DNA from: Planctomycetota bacterium
GTDB taxonomy: Bacteria; Planctomycetota; Phycisphaerae; Phycisphaerales; SM1A02
NCBI GenBank assembly: GCA_003671025.1
Contig: QWPW01000004.1
Span: forward strand, 1 to 64,000
DNA: 64,000 nt
Direction: 5' to 3'
Shown here: one piece after another, positions 9,008 through 19,562 of the stretch
Numbering within the stretch: position 1 is the first letter of the stretch
Layout of the letters: the number at the start of each line of letters is the position of its first letter
Made by a program: the position numbers and the translations under genes
The notes under the pieces: model-generated
Told to the model about the DNA's origin: nothing
Databases searched by the model: none
Seen by the model: the letters and a program-made list of their open reading frames with translations, nothing else

Positions 9008-9484
9008 GAAGCGAACTCGAAGGCGTGCGTGAACAACGAACCTCGTCGCCGCGGTCGCGTGACACGCGTGGCACACGTAGAAGTTCATGTTCCCTTCGAA
9101 GATGCCACCACTTGGGGACAAGCAAAGTCGCTCAAAGCGAATACGGAACAATTCAGCCCAGAGCCAGCGCGTGTCATGCGAATAACTCGACGCACGCGCG
9201 GCGATGAGTTGCTCCACGCCGCTTGCGCATCGCGATCGTGGACAGGCACAATTTTTTCATCGCCCCGCGCATGTCGATCTCGACGGAGTTGTCCGCCGCG
9301 CGTCAACTCGACCAGGCGCCCGTTCAGTGCAGCAAGTCCTGCATCAGCGCGAAGTCCGCGTCGATCTCCTTGGGACGGATTCCTTCGCGCTCGAGGAGTC
9401 ACGCAGCGCGTCGCGCGATCGATGCGCCGTCACGCAATTGATATTCGACGCACTGGTGATTGGGGACACTCGCAATCAACCTCT
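9008..9484. other. Gene-poor stretch, possible decayed sequence
   Basis: These 477 bases separate two minus-strand genes. Six-frame reading gives only short or Arg-rich ORFs. On the minus strand around 9330-9400 one frame reads EGIRPKEIDADFALMQDLL before a stop, which looks protein-like and may be the end of a lost gene. No RNA gene or repeat was seen. Confidence 0.4.
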
Positions 9485-10390
9485 TCACTTCACGACGGCG
9501 CCAAACGGCGCGTCCCAATCCCAAGAGTTGCGCGGTTCGCCGATGTCGTTCACGCCCTGAATGCGAATGAACATTTCTGCCGACGGCTTTGAGTGGGGCA
9601 TCGCGCGGAGGCGATTGAGCACGCTCAAGAGTGCATTCGCCCCCTGCTTCTTTTGCAAATCCGATCTCGTCAGCAAGTAAATCTTGGTCGGAAGAATTCG
9701 CGCCATGCGCAACACCGTGAGCGCGCGATTGTTTTCTGTGACCCAATGTGCGTCGCCATCCTGATCGACATAGTGAAACACGTGAATGGGCAAATCGTCG
9801 GCGGTCAACGCGCCGCTGCGCAGGTCAGCGACGTCTTCTGCGAGTGGCCTGCCGCGCTTCACCTCTAGGCCGTCAACGTCCACCATGTGAGTTGTGGCCG
9901 CCTTGCCTCCGTCACCAAAGAGATCCGTGACGCTCGACTGACCGAATGCAATCTTGGCGGCTTCAGGCGCGGAAGTGAACGTTTCACTCACCGTTCCAAA
10001 CGCGGTGATCGGATCATGATGGGCAATCTTTCCAAGTTCATAGCGCGTCATTCGATTGAACTCATCCGCGGAATCATCGCCAAATGCAGCGCGCTGCTGC
10101 GCGAGGAAGACGGTTGAGAAATTCACGGGACCATGTTGAGTGAGCGCGACGCCATCACGCACGACGGGAAAGTCTGGCGTGAGTTGCACGAAGGTCGGCG
10201 TGACGGTGAGCGATGTTGCGGACGACACCGCACCGTTGTGACTTCCCGCTTGCGTCGCGCATGACGCAAGCCACACGAGCGCGAGCGAACAGGAAATGAC
10301 TCTCAGCGGATACTTCGGTTGGGCACCGATGCGATGCGCCACGGTTGCGAAGTTCTTGCGTTGCAGACTTCGTCGATTCAGCGTGAGCAT
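9485..10390 (-). CDS. Putative lipoprotein with a weakly ParB-like C-terminal region
   Basis: A 301-residue protein of unknown function. The ATG at 10390 is chosen; a hydrophobic segment ending in LASC about 45 residues in suggests a lipoprotein or secreted protein with a long n-region, so a later start is also possible. The C-terminal third has the order 'lPIhvF-xx-vDxDGdxhwvTENNRALtvlrmA', then a strand (TKIYLLT) and a helix. This faintly resembles the ParB/sulfiredoxin-like fold, which uses an NRR motif, but that is a guess from pattern only. It lies downstream of katG on the same strand, with about 300 bases between them. Confidence 0.6.
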   Translation of the reverse strand: MLTLNRRSLQRKNFATVAHRIGAQPKYPLRVISCSLALVWLASCATQAGSHNGAVSSATSLTVTPTFVQLTPDFPVVRDGVALTQHGPVNFSTVFLAQQRAAFGDDSADEFNRMTRYELGKIAHHDPITAFGTVSETFTSAPEAAKIAFGQSSVTDLFGDGGKAATTHMVDVDGLEVKRGRPLAEDVADLRSGALTADDLPIHVFHYVDQDGDAHWVTENNRALTVLRMARILPTKIYLLTRSDLQKKQGANALLSVLNRLRAMPHSKPSAEMFIRIQGVNDIGEPRNSWDWDAPFGAVVK

Positions 10391-10692
10391 CGGATTCGTG
10401 TTTCTCAATCGAGTGTCTTGCGATGGATGAGCCGTCAATGATTCGCGTTGGCAAGGTGAGGTGTGATTGTGGACAGCGGCTGTGATCAATGCAAACGGGA
10501 TAGCGAAGGGTTGACACAGTCACACGTCGCATCCAATTGTGCCTCGGCACCAATTCGGCCCTGAAGCGCCTCAAAAATGAGCGCTTCTCTGATTTGGCGC
10601 GAAGACTAAATCACCGCTCCTGGTGACGCAGACCACTGCGCTAGCAATCGAAGCGCAGCCATCGCGCGCAACTCCACACAACGCGCGCGCAA
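10391..10692. other. Intergenic region below katG
   Basis: These 302 bases lie between the katG stop and the putative lipoprotein gene, both on the minus strand. They contain a 7-bp inverted repeat GAAGCGC/GCGCTTC (10563-10587) with no adjacent T run, so it is not called a terminator. No convincing ORF was seen. Confidence 0.4.
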
Positions 10693-12906
<2,214 letters not shown>

Positions 12907-13154
12907 TCAGTTGCATTGCACTGGATGAGGGGGGTGATGAGGCTAGCAGAGTCGCGAGCGCGAGTCACTAAGAACAGATGCGCAGCGTGCGGCGGCGAGA
13001 GCGCGAGTGAAGGCGTGTGCGTTAGTTGGGAGCGCACTTGGGGCAGCGAATATCAACATTGAGAACCCACGCATTCCGCTTTGCTGTTTGAGACTCGCGC
13101 CCAATTGCGCGTGTGCAAAGTCCTCCTCCGCAGTCCTCCGTGTCCAATGTCCTG

Positions 13155-13406
13155 CTACGACATGTATCGGTGTGCAATTGTTGCAGCGAGTGCGGCGCCA
13201 ACAGCGCTCAGCACCATCGACACGCGATGCATTGCCCAACTCGCCACGGGAAGTTCGCCCGCAGAAAGTCGAGCGAAGATCAATGATGCGAATCGGTCAA
13301 TTGCAGTGACGACCTCATTCGCATCTCGCACGAGTTGGCGCTTGCGCTCCATGAGCGCAGCGATCTGCTTCATGAGCTCAGCGATCTGCTCCCCGGAAAG
13401 ATCCAC
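13155..13406 (-). CDS. Small coiled-coil/membrane-tail protein
   Basis: An 83-residue ORF starting at GTG. Residues 1-40 form an amphipathic, charged helix (QIAELMKQIAALMERKRQLV) suggestive of a coiled coil. Residues 60-78 are hydrophobic (VSMVLSAVGAALAATIA) and could be a tail anchor. A GGAA lies ten bases before the start. It overlaps the end of the next upstream minus-strand ORF by 37 bases, which is unusual, so one of the two starts may be wrong. No family was recognised. Confidence 0.5.
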   Translation of the reverse strand: MDLSGEQIAELMKQIAALMERKRQLVRDANEVVTAIDRFASLIFARLSAGELPVASWAMHRVSMVLSAVGAALAATIAHRYMS

Positions 13407-13648
13407 GTGACTGTTCCGCGGTCGTTTCGCAAACGCTCGGCGCGATCGCTCGCAGTCGGCAAATGCTTCGCGGGAATCACGGCCGACAAGTTTGAGAAAT
13501 CGGGACCGCTGGCGTTCTTGCCTGCGGGTTGCGATCCTAAGTCAACCTCCAAGTCGAAGCCCCACTCGGGAGCTCCGCCGAACTGAGACTTCGTGCTCAA
13601 TCTCTTGATGATGAGATTTGAGTGCCTCGATTGTCCGCGCGCGCTCAC
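13370..13648 (-). CDS. Small hypothetical protein
   Basis: An ORF of up to 92 residues. The first 20 residues are doubtful and a start near 13600 is more likely. Codon use from about 13585 downward looks coding, with GAPEWGFDLEVDLG, then PDFSNLSAVIPAKHLP and an Arg-rich helix. There is no signal peptide or membrane segment. It faces the TolC-type gene and may be the first gene of a short minus-strand pair with the ORF at 13155-13406. No family was recognised. Confidence 0.4.
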   Translation of the reverse strand: MSARGQSRHSNLIIKRLSTKSQFGGAPEWGFDLEVDLGSQPAGKNASGPDFSNLSAVIPAKHLPTASDRAERLRNDRGTVTWIFPGSRSLSS

Positions 13649-13721
13649 CGAGTACCTGCGACATCGAGGCTCGTCGTATATTCACCTTCTGCGCGATGAG
13701 TCGTCGCGTGCCCCGCTTTCG

Positions 13722-15437
13722 ATGTCAATCAACACTCCTTCATCTCCAATGCGTTGCTCGATGATGTGCGTGACTCCGCTCATCGCTGCGGTGCTTGCAG
13801 CGGGTGTGTTGACCGCGTGCAAGTCGCGCTCGTCGCTGTGGGAGTCGAGCCTCAACGACATGGAGGCGAAGATTGATCGCAAGGTTGCGCGTACGGCGGC
13901 TGCTCCGATGTCGCAACTATCGAACGATGAGACGCGCGAGGGCGACGATCCCAATTCGCTAGTCGCGCGATTGAATGAACTCGAACGCGCATCAGATGAG
14001 GAGCAAGCGCGCATGATTGCCCGTGGCATTGATGCTGCGGTGCAACTCGAGAGCGCGAAAGATCCTGACGCGTCGTCTACTGAGACACGCACGGAAACAC
14101 CGCAAAACACAGCAGTTCCTGCGACGCGAGAATTTGTTCTAGGCATCTCGCGTGTGTGGCATCTCGCGGAAATTGTTGCGGTGGCGCTCGAAGCAAATCC
14201 GGAAACGCGCGAAGCATGGCAACTCGCTCGCGCTGCCGCTGCGCGCGAGCAATCTGCGTTGGCCGCCTACGCACCAGACATGGGTGTGCGCGCCGGTGCG
14301 GAGCTCACGACGGCGCCTGGCCTCTCCAACTCTCCTTCGAAGTCCATGATTGACACGGAGTTTCGTGCGGCGCCGCAGATTTATCTCACATGGGTGTTGC
14401 TCGATTTTGGTCGACGCGATGCTGTGACCGACCGCACCCGTGCTGAACTTGCTGCAGCGAATCTCACGCACGATCGCTCGATTCAACGCGTGCTCTATGC
14501 CGTCGAGCGCAACTACTTCGCGCTCGAAGCGACCATCGGATTGCGCACCGCGGCGCAACAAGATGTCGCCTCCGCGCGCAGCGTGCTCGAGGCCACTGAA
14601 GAACGACTCGTGCTTGGGTTGGCGACACGCCCCGAGGCATTGATCGCGCGACAGTCGTACGCGGAAGCGCTCTATCAACTGGAGAAGTCGCGCGCGGATG
14701 TCTTCGTCGCCGAAGGCGAATTGCGCAGAAGCGCTGGATTTCCCGCAAATCTCCCGATTCCCATCGACGCCACGCCCGAGGGTGAACTGCCCCCCGCGCT
14801 CGCAGTTGGAGTTGACGGCATCATCGACATGGCGCTCACGCAACGACCAGATCTCGCCGCTGCGGTGCTCGAGTTGCGTGCGCGTGAGGCGGACATTCGT
14901 CGTGCTGAAGCATCGTTCATGCCGCAGGTTGATTTCGCCGGCGCGGTTGGTCCAGGCTTTTACGACTTCGATGTTGAAGGACTCAGCCTCGATGGCTCGG
15001 GCTGGGAATTGCAAGGAAACGTCTTGCTTGGTGGATCATGGCTGCTCTACGACGGCGGCGCGCGCGACGCCGCGTTGGCGGAAGTGCATGCCAAGCGTTC
15101 AGTGGCCGCCGCGCGTCTCGCCGCACTGCGACTCGATGCAGAGAATCAAGTGTGGCGCGCATACTTCGAACTGCAAAGCAATCGCGCGCAGTACGACGCG
15201 GCCAAGGCACTCGTACTCGCCGCAACCGATTCGTTCGATGCAGTGCGCGAGTCCTATCAACTAGGACTCTCGACATTGCCAGAGATGCTCGACTCCGAAC
15301 GTGATTTGTTCGAAGCACGCGCGCAACGAATCCAAAGCCGCGCGGACTTCCTCACCTCAAGTGCGCAACTTGTGTTCGCTTGCGGAGCTGGTCCTGGTGA
15401 AGTTGTGTCCGCGAGCAGCGTCGACGCACAGCGCTAG
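13722..15437 (+). CDS. TolC-family outer-membrane efflux channel, lipoprotein type
   Basis: About 571 residues. The N-terminus holds a lipoprotein signal (MRCSMMCVTPLIAAVLAAG then LTAC); starts at 13722 or 13749 both keep it. A polar, helix-rich stretch of about 110 residues follows. Then come the two OEP repeats of the TolC fold with long heptad helices (for example NLTHDRSIQRVLYAVERNYFALEA and AAKALVLAATDSFDAVRESYQLGLSTLPEMLDSE, each quoted in part). The last motif, YQLGLSTLPEMLDSERDLF, is the classic end of repeat two. It should form the trimeric exit duct for a tripartite pump. The convergent operon 15480-19448 encodes the matching adaptor and inner-membrane component. Confidence 0.9.
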   Translation: MSINTPSSPMRCSMMCVTPLIAAVLAAGVLTACKSRSSLWESSLNDMEAKIDRKVARTAAAPMSQLSNDETREGDDPNSLVARLNELERASDEEQARMIARGIDAAVQLESAKDPDASSTETRTETPQNTAVPATREFVLGISRVWHLAEIVAVALEANPETREAWQLARAAAAREQSALAAYAPDMGVRAGAELTTAPGLSNSPSKSMIDTEFRAAPQIYLTWVLLDFGRRDAVTDRTRAELAAANLTHDRSIQRVLYAVERNYFALEATIGLRTAAQQDVASARSVLEATEERLVLGLATRPEALIARQSYAEALYQLEKSRADVFVAEGELRRSAGFPANLPIPIDATPEGELPPALAVGVDGIIDMALTQRPDLAAAVLELRAREADIRRAEASFMPQVDFAGAVGPGFYDFDVEGLSLDGSGWELQGNVLLGGSWLLYDGGARDAALAEVHAKRSVAAARLAALRLDAENQVWRAYFELQSNRAQYDAAKALVLAATDSFDAVRESYQLGLSTLPEMLDSERDLFEARAQRIQSRADFLTSSAQLVFACGAGPGEVVSASSVDAQR

Positions 15438-15479
15438 AGATGCATCGCGCCATAAGCCGTGCAAGCGAATCGAATGAAC

Positions 15480-16748
15480 TCAACGCGCGGGCGCGCCGGA
15501 GCCTGATGTTGGAAACGCATCGGCGGGCGCGAGAAACGGCGAGCCGAGCAAACCCATTTGCTCGAGCATTGGATCGCGTCCTTCTGTCTTCACGATCGCC
15601 GTGACAGTCGCGCCCATGCGAAATGGATACGCGGCGTCAAATGGCTCAAGACTGATGCGCACGGGAAACCGTTGCGCGAGGCGGATCCAGTTGAGCGTTG
15701 GCTTCACATCGGGCAGCGATTGCTGCGTCGCGCCGTTGGCTTGATAGAGCGCCCAGCCGATTCCTTGCACGGTGCCTTTGAAGCGATGACCGGGATACGC
15801 GTAGAGGTAGACCGCGACTTCTTGTCCGACCTTAATTTGCTCGATTTCGGTCTCGAGAAAATTCGCCATCACCCACCACTGCGAATTCTGCACGATCGAA
15901 AACAGCGTGTCGCCGACCTTCACGAACTCGCCGACGTTGGTGTTGAGATTGGTGACCCAGCCATCAAGCGGCGCGCGCACTTCGCAGTACTGCACATTGA
16001 GTTGCGCATCGGCGACTTCAACTGTGGCGACTGCGATGCGCGCGTTGACATCATCGACCTGACCGAGTTCGTTGCGCGCTTGCTGCTCGCGCGCCTGAGC
16101 CCCGACCACTTCCGCTTTCGCTGCGACCACCACGGCCGTTGCGTTGGCCACCGACGCTTGCGCCGCCACGACGGCAGCACTCGCCGCGTCGAGGTCACTC
16201 TGCGCGAGGGCCACGCGATCTGCGGTCACAAACTGTTTGACCAACAGCGGCTTGATGCGTGAGAGGTAGTCCGCGGCATAGTCTTGACGTGCCTGCGTGG
16301 CGACCACTTGCGCTTGACGTTCCGCAACCAGCGATTCACTGCGAGCGATCTGCGCGCGCGCTGTTTCGACATCTGCGGCGGCGACAATGATCGCGTCCTT
16401 GAGTGCTTGCACTTCGAATTCGACGAGGAGCAAGTGCGCATTCGCGCGCTCAAGCACCACTTCGTAGGGGCGCGCATCGATGCGATAGAGCAGCGTTCCC
16501 GCCGCCACGAATTGGTTGTCTACCAGCGGCAATTCGACGATTTGGCCATACACGCGCGGCGCCATGCCAATCGTGTTCGCGCGCACATAGGCATCGTCGG
16601 TGCGCGGATACCGCTGCAACTGCTGCCACGCGATGATCGCGCACACGAATGCCGACACGATGGAGGCGATGGAAAAGAACACCGCGATCGCGCGTCGTAC
16701 ACGGTCGCCATTGTTGTTCGCGGAGTTGGAGTTGAGCGTCGCGGCCAT
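15480..16748 (-). CDS. HlyD/EmrA-type membrane fusion protein of an efflux pump
   Basis: A 422-residue periplasmic adaptor. One N-terminal membrane anchor (about 20-42) is followed by TDDAYVRANTIGMAPRVYGQI, the typical first half of the lipoyl domain. A long alpha-hairpin rich in Ala/Gln/Glu follows (about 110-235), then the second lipoyl half (VRAPLDGWVTNLNTNVGEFV) and a beta-barrel. The sequence resembles the AaeA/MdtN branch that works with FUSC-type permeases. It is the last gene of a three-gene operon, starting 7 bases after the YtcA-like gene. It should bridge the FUSC protein and the TolC-type channel encoded opposite. Confidence 0.93.
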   Translation of the reverse strand: MAATLNSNSANNNGDRVRRAIAVFFSIASIVSAFVCAIIAWQQLQRYPRTDDAYVRANTIGMAPRVYGQIVELPLVDNQFVAAGTLLYRIDARPYEVVLERANAHLLLVEFEVQALKDAIIVAAADVETARAQIARSESLVAERQAQVVATQARQDYAADYLSRIKPLLVKQFVTADRVALAQSDLDAASAAVVAAQASVANATAVVVAAKAEVVGAQAREQQARNELGQVDDVNARIAVATVEVADAQLNVQYCEVRAPLDGWVTNLNTNVGEFVKVGDTLFSIVQNSQWWVMANFLETEIEQIKVGQEVAVYLYAYPGHRFKGTVQGIGWALYQANGATQQSLPDVKPTLNWIRLAQRFPVRISLEPFDAAYPFRMGATVTAIVKTEGRDPMLEQMGLLGSPFLAPADAFPTSGSGAPAR

Positions 16749-16755
16749 CGAAGAA

Positions 16756-17052
16756 TCAGTAGCGGAAGAAGATGAGCCAACTCAATGAACCAAACAGAAC
16801 CGTCAACGAGACGTAGACCAACGGACGCGCAATGAGATAACGATCGAGCCCCAGACGAACCAATGCTGCGCGCGCGCCGATGGTCATGCACAAGCCAAGA
16901 ATCACCGCGATAAGCCACGCGGGGATCAGTGCGCCATCAACATCAAGATTGGGATTGCAACCGAGGCACGACATCATGCACACGCTCATGAACACGACAC
17001 GACTCGCAGTCTTTCGCGTGATGGTGTCGAGCATGTCGGAGAGGCATCGCAT
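16756..17052 (-). CDS. YtcA-like small lipoprotein
   Basis: A 98-residue protein with a lipobox (MMSCLGC) and two membrane helices (AWLIAVILGLCMTIGAR and YVSLTVLFGSLSWLIFF). The size, the lipobox, the WLIAVI...R pattern and the FF end fit the YtcA family. The ATG at 17052 overlaps the stop of the FUSC gene (TGATG), so translation is probably coupled. In E. coli ytcA sits beside mdtNOP, and the same partnership here supports a small accessory subunit of the pump. Its mechanism is not known. Confidence 0.8.
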   Translation of the reverse strand: MRCLSDMLDTITRKTASRVVFMSVCMMSCLGCNPNLDVDGALIPAWLIAVILGLCMTIGARAALVRLGLDRYLIARPLVYVSLTVLFGSLSWLIFFRY

Positions 17053-19448
17053 CAATGAGTCGAGGGCGAAAGTGTACCGACGACCTCCGCGATGGTGCGT
17101 CCTGAGTCGGTGACTTCCATCGCGCAGTAGAGCGTGTGATCTTTCCAGATGAATCCTCGCCGCGCGTCGCATTGTGCGCGCACTGCAGTTTGCTCAACCA
17201 GGCCCAAGACTTCGCGCCGATAGAGCAGCCGCGCCACCATTGCTGCGTCGCATCCGTGTGCGACGGCGCGCGCGCGAACTTCCGTGGCCATCGGAACTAC
17301 GCACGGAAGCGATTCATCAGCGATCTCCTCGACACTGAAGTACTGCGCAAGTCTGTCGACATGCGTTGCCAGTGTGCGCAATTGCGCGTCGAGCAACTCA
17401 CTCACTTCGCGCGGAGGAAGCGGTTCATGAAAGCGTCCACTAGCCAACGAACGCACCAACAACAGCACGCGTTGTTGCTCGGCGAGCATGCTCAGCATGG
17501 GCACAAATGTGTCGATGCGAATCCGATGTTCAAACGCGTGTTGCTCGCGTAGATCCGCCGTCGCCGCGAGATTGACCATCGCGCGTTGGTTCAGCGCGCG
17601 AAACGCCACCAACTCACGCTCAGTGAAATCATGCAGTTGACTGCTGCGAATGAGATCTGCGATGAGCGTCCAACCGTTGCCAATCGACTCCATCGCGATG
17701 GAACGTGACGTGCGATTGCGCACCACCATCAACACGGCGCTCACGCACACGCATGCCACCAACACACTCAGCACGCGATCGAGCACCACTTGCAGCGAGG
17801 TGGGGGCTTGCGAATCCGAGGCGATTCCGGTGATAAACGCGGTGCCCATCATGAATCCGATGTAACTGGTGCGCGGACTCCCCACCATCACCCACGCGCT
17901 GATGAATGACATCGCGGACATGATGATGAGATAGCCGCCAATGTCTTGCAGTCCACCGGCCAACATCGTCACTGCCACAAACGTCATGATGGCGCCGATG
18001 ACGGTGCCTACAAATCGGAGCAGTCCGCGCCGACCCGCTGCACCCATGGTCGACTGCAACACGGCAACGGCGCCAGTTGCTGCAGGAGAAGCCGCAACTG
18101 GCGCGAGCAATGGCGATGCCACCATCGTGAGTGCCACTCCACACACCGCCGCGAGCGACATCACTGCGGCGCCGCCGTCAAAGCGGTGAAACACCGACCA
18201 GAACGTGGCGCTGTTTCCCAACGGACTCGCGGGCGGAAATCCCAGCGGCAACGCTAACGACGCTTCGCCAAATCGCGCAGGCAGCGGGCGTTCGGTGAGC
18301 ACGGTGCGCACTGAGTTGCCCACGCGATAGGCGAAGCCCGCGACGGAAGTCAGCGCGTCGTTGCTCTCGACGCCATCGCGCGCGAGGATTGCATCGCCCA
18401 TCGCAATGATGGATTCCGCTTTCGCGATGAGCGCGTTGAGTTCGGGTGATGCATCGCCCGCACGCGACCAATACTTCGCAAGCGTCAAGCTCCGTGATTG
18501 CTCAAAGAACTCCGCAAGTGCGTTGGCAATCTGGGCAATCGCCGCGCGCACCGATCGATCCTCACTCTCGCGCGCGAGAGCCGAGAGATGCAACGCCGCT
18601 GAATCGGAGAATGATGCCAACCGCGTGATCGGCACCAGCTCGGGAAACTGTGAGTGCGCACTCACATACGTCGAGACTGCCGTGGTGAGAACGTCGATGT
18701 GCGCGAGTACCGCGCTCGACATCGAGTCTTCCAACTCGGCGCGCACAACAGGCGACGCAGGATCGAGCGTGCACGCCTGCGCGATGGCGCGCAATCGCGT
18801 CTGCGCTTCCGCGAGCAATCCATCGGCGGCGATGCGCGCGCGTTGGGTCTCGACTCCGGGGAACGCAAACACCGCGCACAGGTACGCGATCACAACGCCC
18901 GCGATGACACCCGCCGTCGAATACACCATCGAGACATCGAAGCCGGCTGGATCTGTCAACGGTTTCACAAGCAGTGGCGAGATGGCCCACATCGCGACGA
19001 GCAATCCCGATGAGCCAACTGGGAGCACCTTCGCTGCATAGAGCACGCACCAGAGCACGCCGAGAATCAAGGCAAAGAGCATCGGCGCGTTCTGAGGAAA
19101 CGCCGCGACCAATGCAACGGCGCACACGCCAATCACCAGTGCGACAGCGATGCGCTTCAACAACAGCATGGGCGTGTGGGAGATGCCCGGCTGCAACTCG
19201 GTGAGCACGGTGATCGGACAGAGCACGAATGCTCCATTTCCCACCAACGCCGTGAGCACCAACGCAAGTGCAAGCGCGATCGTCACGCGCAGTGATGCGC
19301 GCACGCGTCCATGCGCGGGCATCTGCTCCGCGAGGAGAACATTCCACCACGTGCCACGATGCAAGATTCGCTCAGCGCCGGCGAGGTTGATCGGTGATGG
19401 CGTTGAGAAACGAGACACGATCGCCATGATGTCACACTTGGACATCAT
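17052..19448 (-). CDS. FUSC-family inner-membrane efflux protein (MdtO/AaeB-like)
   Basis: A 798-residue polytopic protein. It shows the duplicated FUSC layout: about five to six membrane helices near the N-terminus (FVLCPITVLTELQPGISHTP leads the first set), a soluble domain of about 180 residues, and a second helix set (about 400-560, including SPAATGAVAVLQSTMGAAGRR). A soluble tail follows. The relatives AaeB and MdtO export aromatic acids and related compounds with an HlyD-type adaptor. It is the first gene of the operon FUSC-YtcA-adaptor. ATG codons at 19448 and 19427 are both possible starts. The substrate is not predictable. Confidence 0.9.
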   Translation of the reverse strand: MMSKCDIMAIVSRFSTPSPINLAGAERILHRGTWWNVLLAEQMPAHGRVRASLRVTIALALALVLTALVGNGAFVLCPITVLTELQPGISHTPMLLLKRIAVALVIGVCAVALVAAFPQNAPMLFALILGVLWCVLYAAKVLPVGSSGLLVAMWAISPLLVKPLTDPAGFDVSMVYSTAGVIAGVVIAYLCAVFAFPGVETQRARIAADGLLAEAQTRLRAIAQACTLDPASPVVRAELEDSMSSAVLAHIDVLTTAVSTYVSAHSQFPELVPITRLASFSDSAALHLSALARESEDRSVRAAIAQIANALAEFFEQSRSLTLAKYWSRAGDASPELNALIAKAESIIAMGDAILARDGVESNDALTSVAGFAYRVGNSVRTVLTERPLPARFGEASLALPLGFPPASPLGNSATFWSVFHRFDGGAAVMSLAAVCGVALTMVASPLLAPVAASPAATGAVAVLQSTMGAAGRRGLLRFVGTVIGAIMTFVAVTMLAGGLQDIGGYLIIMSAMSFISAWVMVGSPRTSYIGFMMGTAFITGIASDSQAPTSLQVVLDRVLSVLVACVCVSAVLMVVRNRTSRSIAMESIGNGWTLIADLIRSSQLHDFTERELVAFRALNQRAMVNLAATADLREQHAFEHRIRIDTFVPMLSMLAEQQRVLLLVRSLASGRFHEPLPPREVSELLDAQLRTLATHVDRLAQYFSVEEIADESLPCVVPMATEVRARAVAHGCDAAMVARLLYRREVLGLVEQTAVRAQCDARRGFIWKDHTLYCAMEVTDSGRTIAEVVGTLSPSTH

Positions 19449-19562
19449 GCGCGCGACGTTGATGCGTCACGCGATGAACAGCCGGGCGACGCGATCGGTG
19501 ATTGAGCCGAAGGTCGCGACGAACACGCTCGTCTCGATTTGTAAACACACGACGCGCTCCAC

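Noticed and set aside
10563-10587. katG terminator
   Set aside because: A 7-bp inverted repeat is present but no T run follows on the minus strand.
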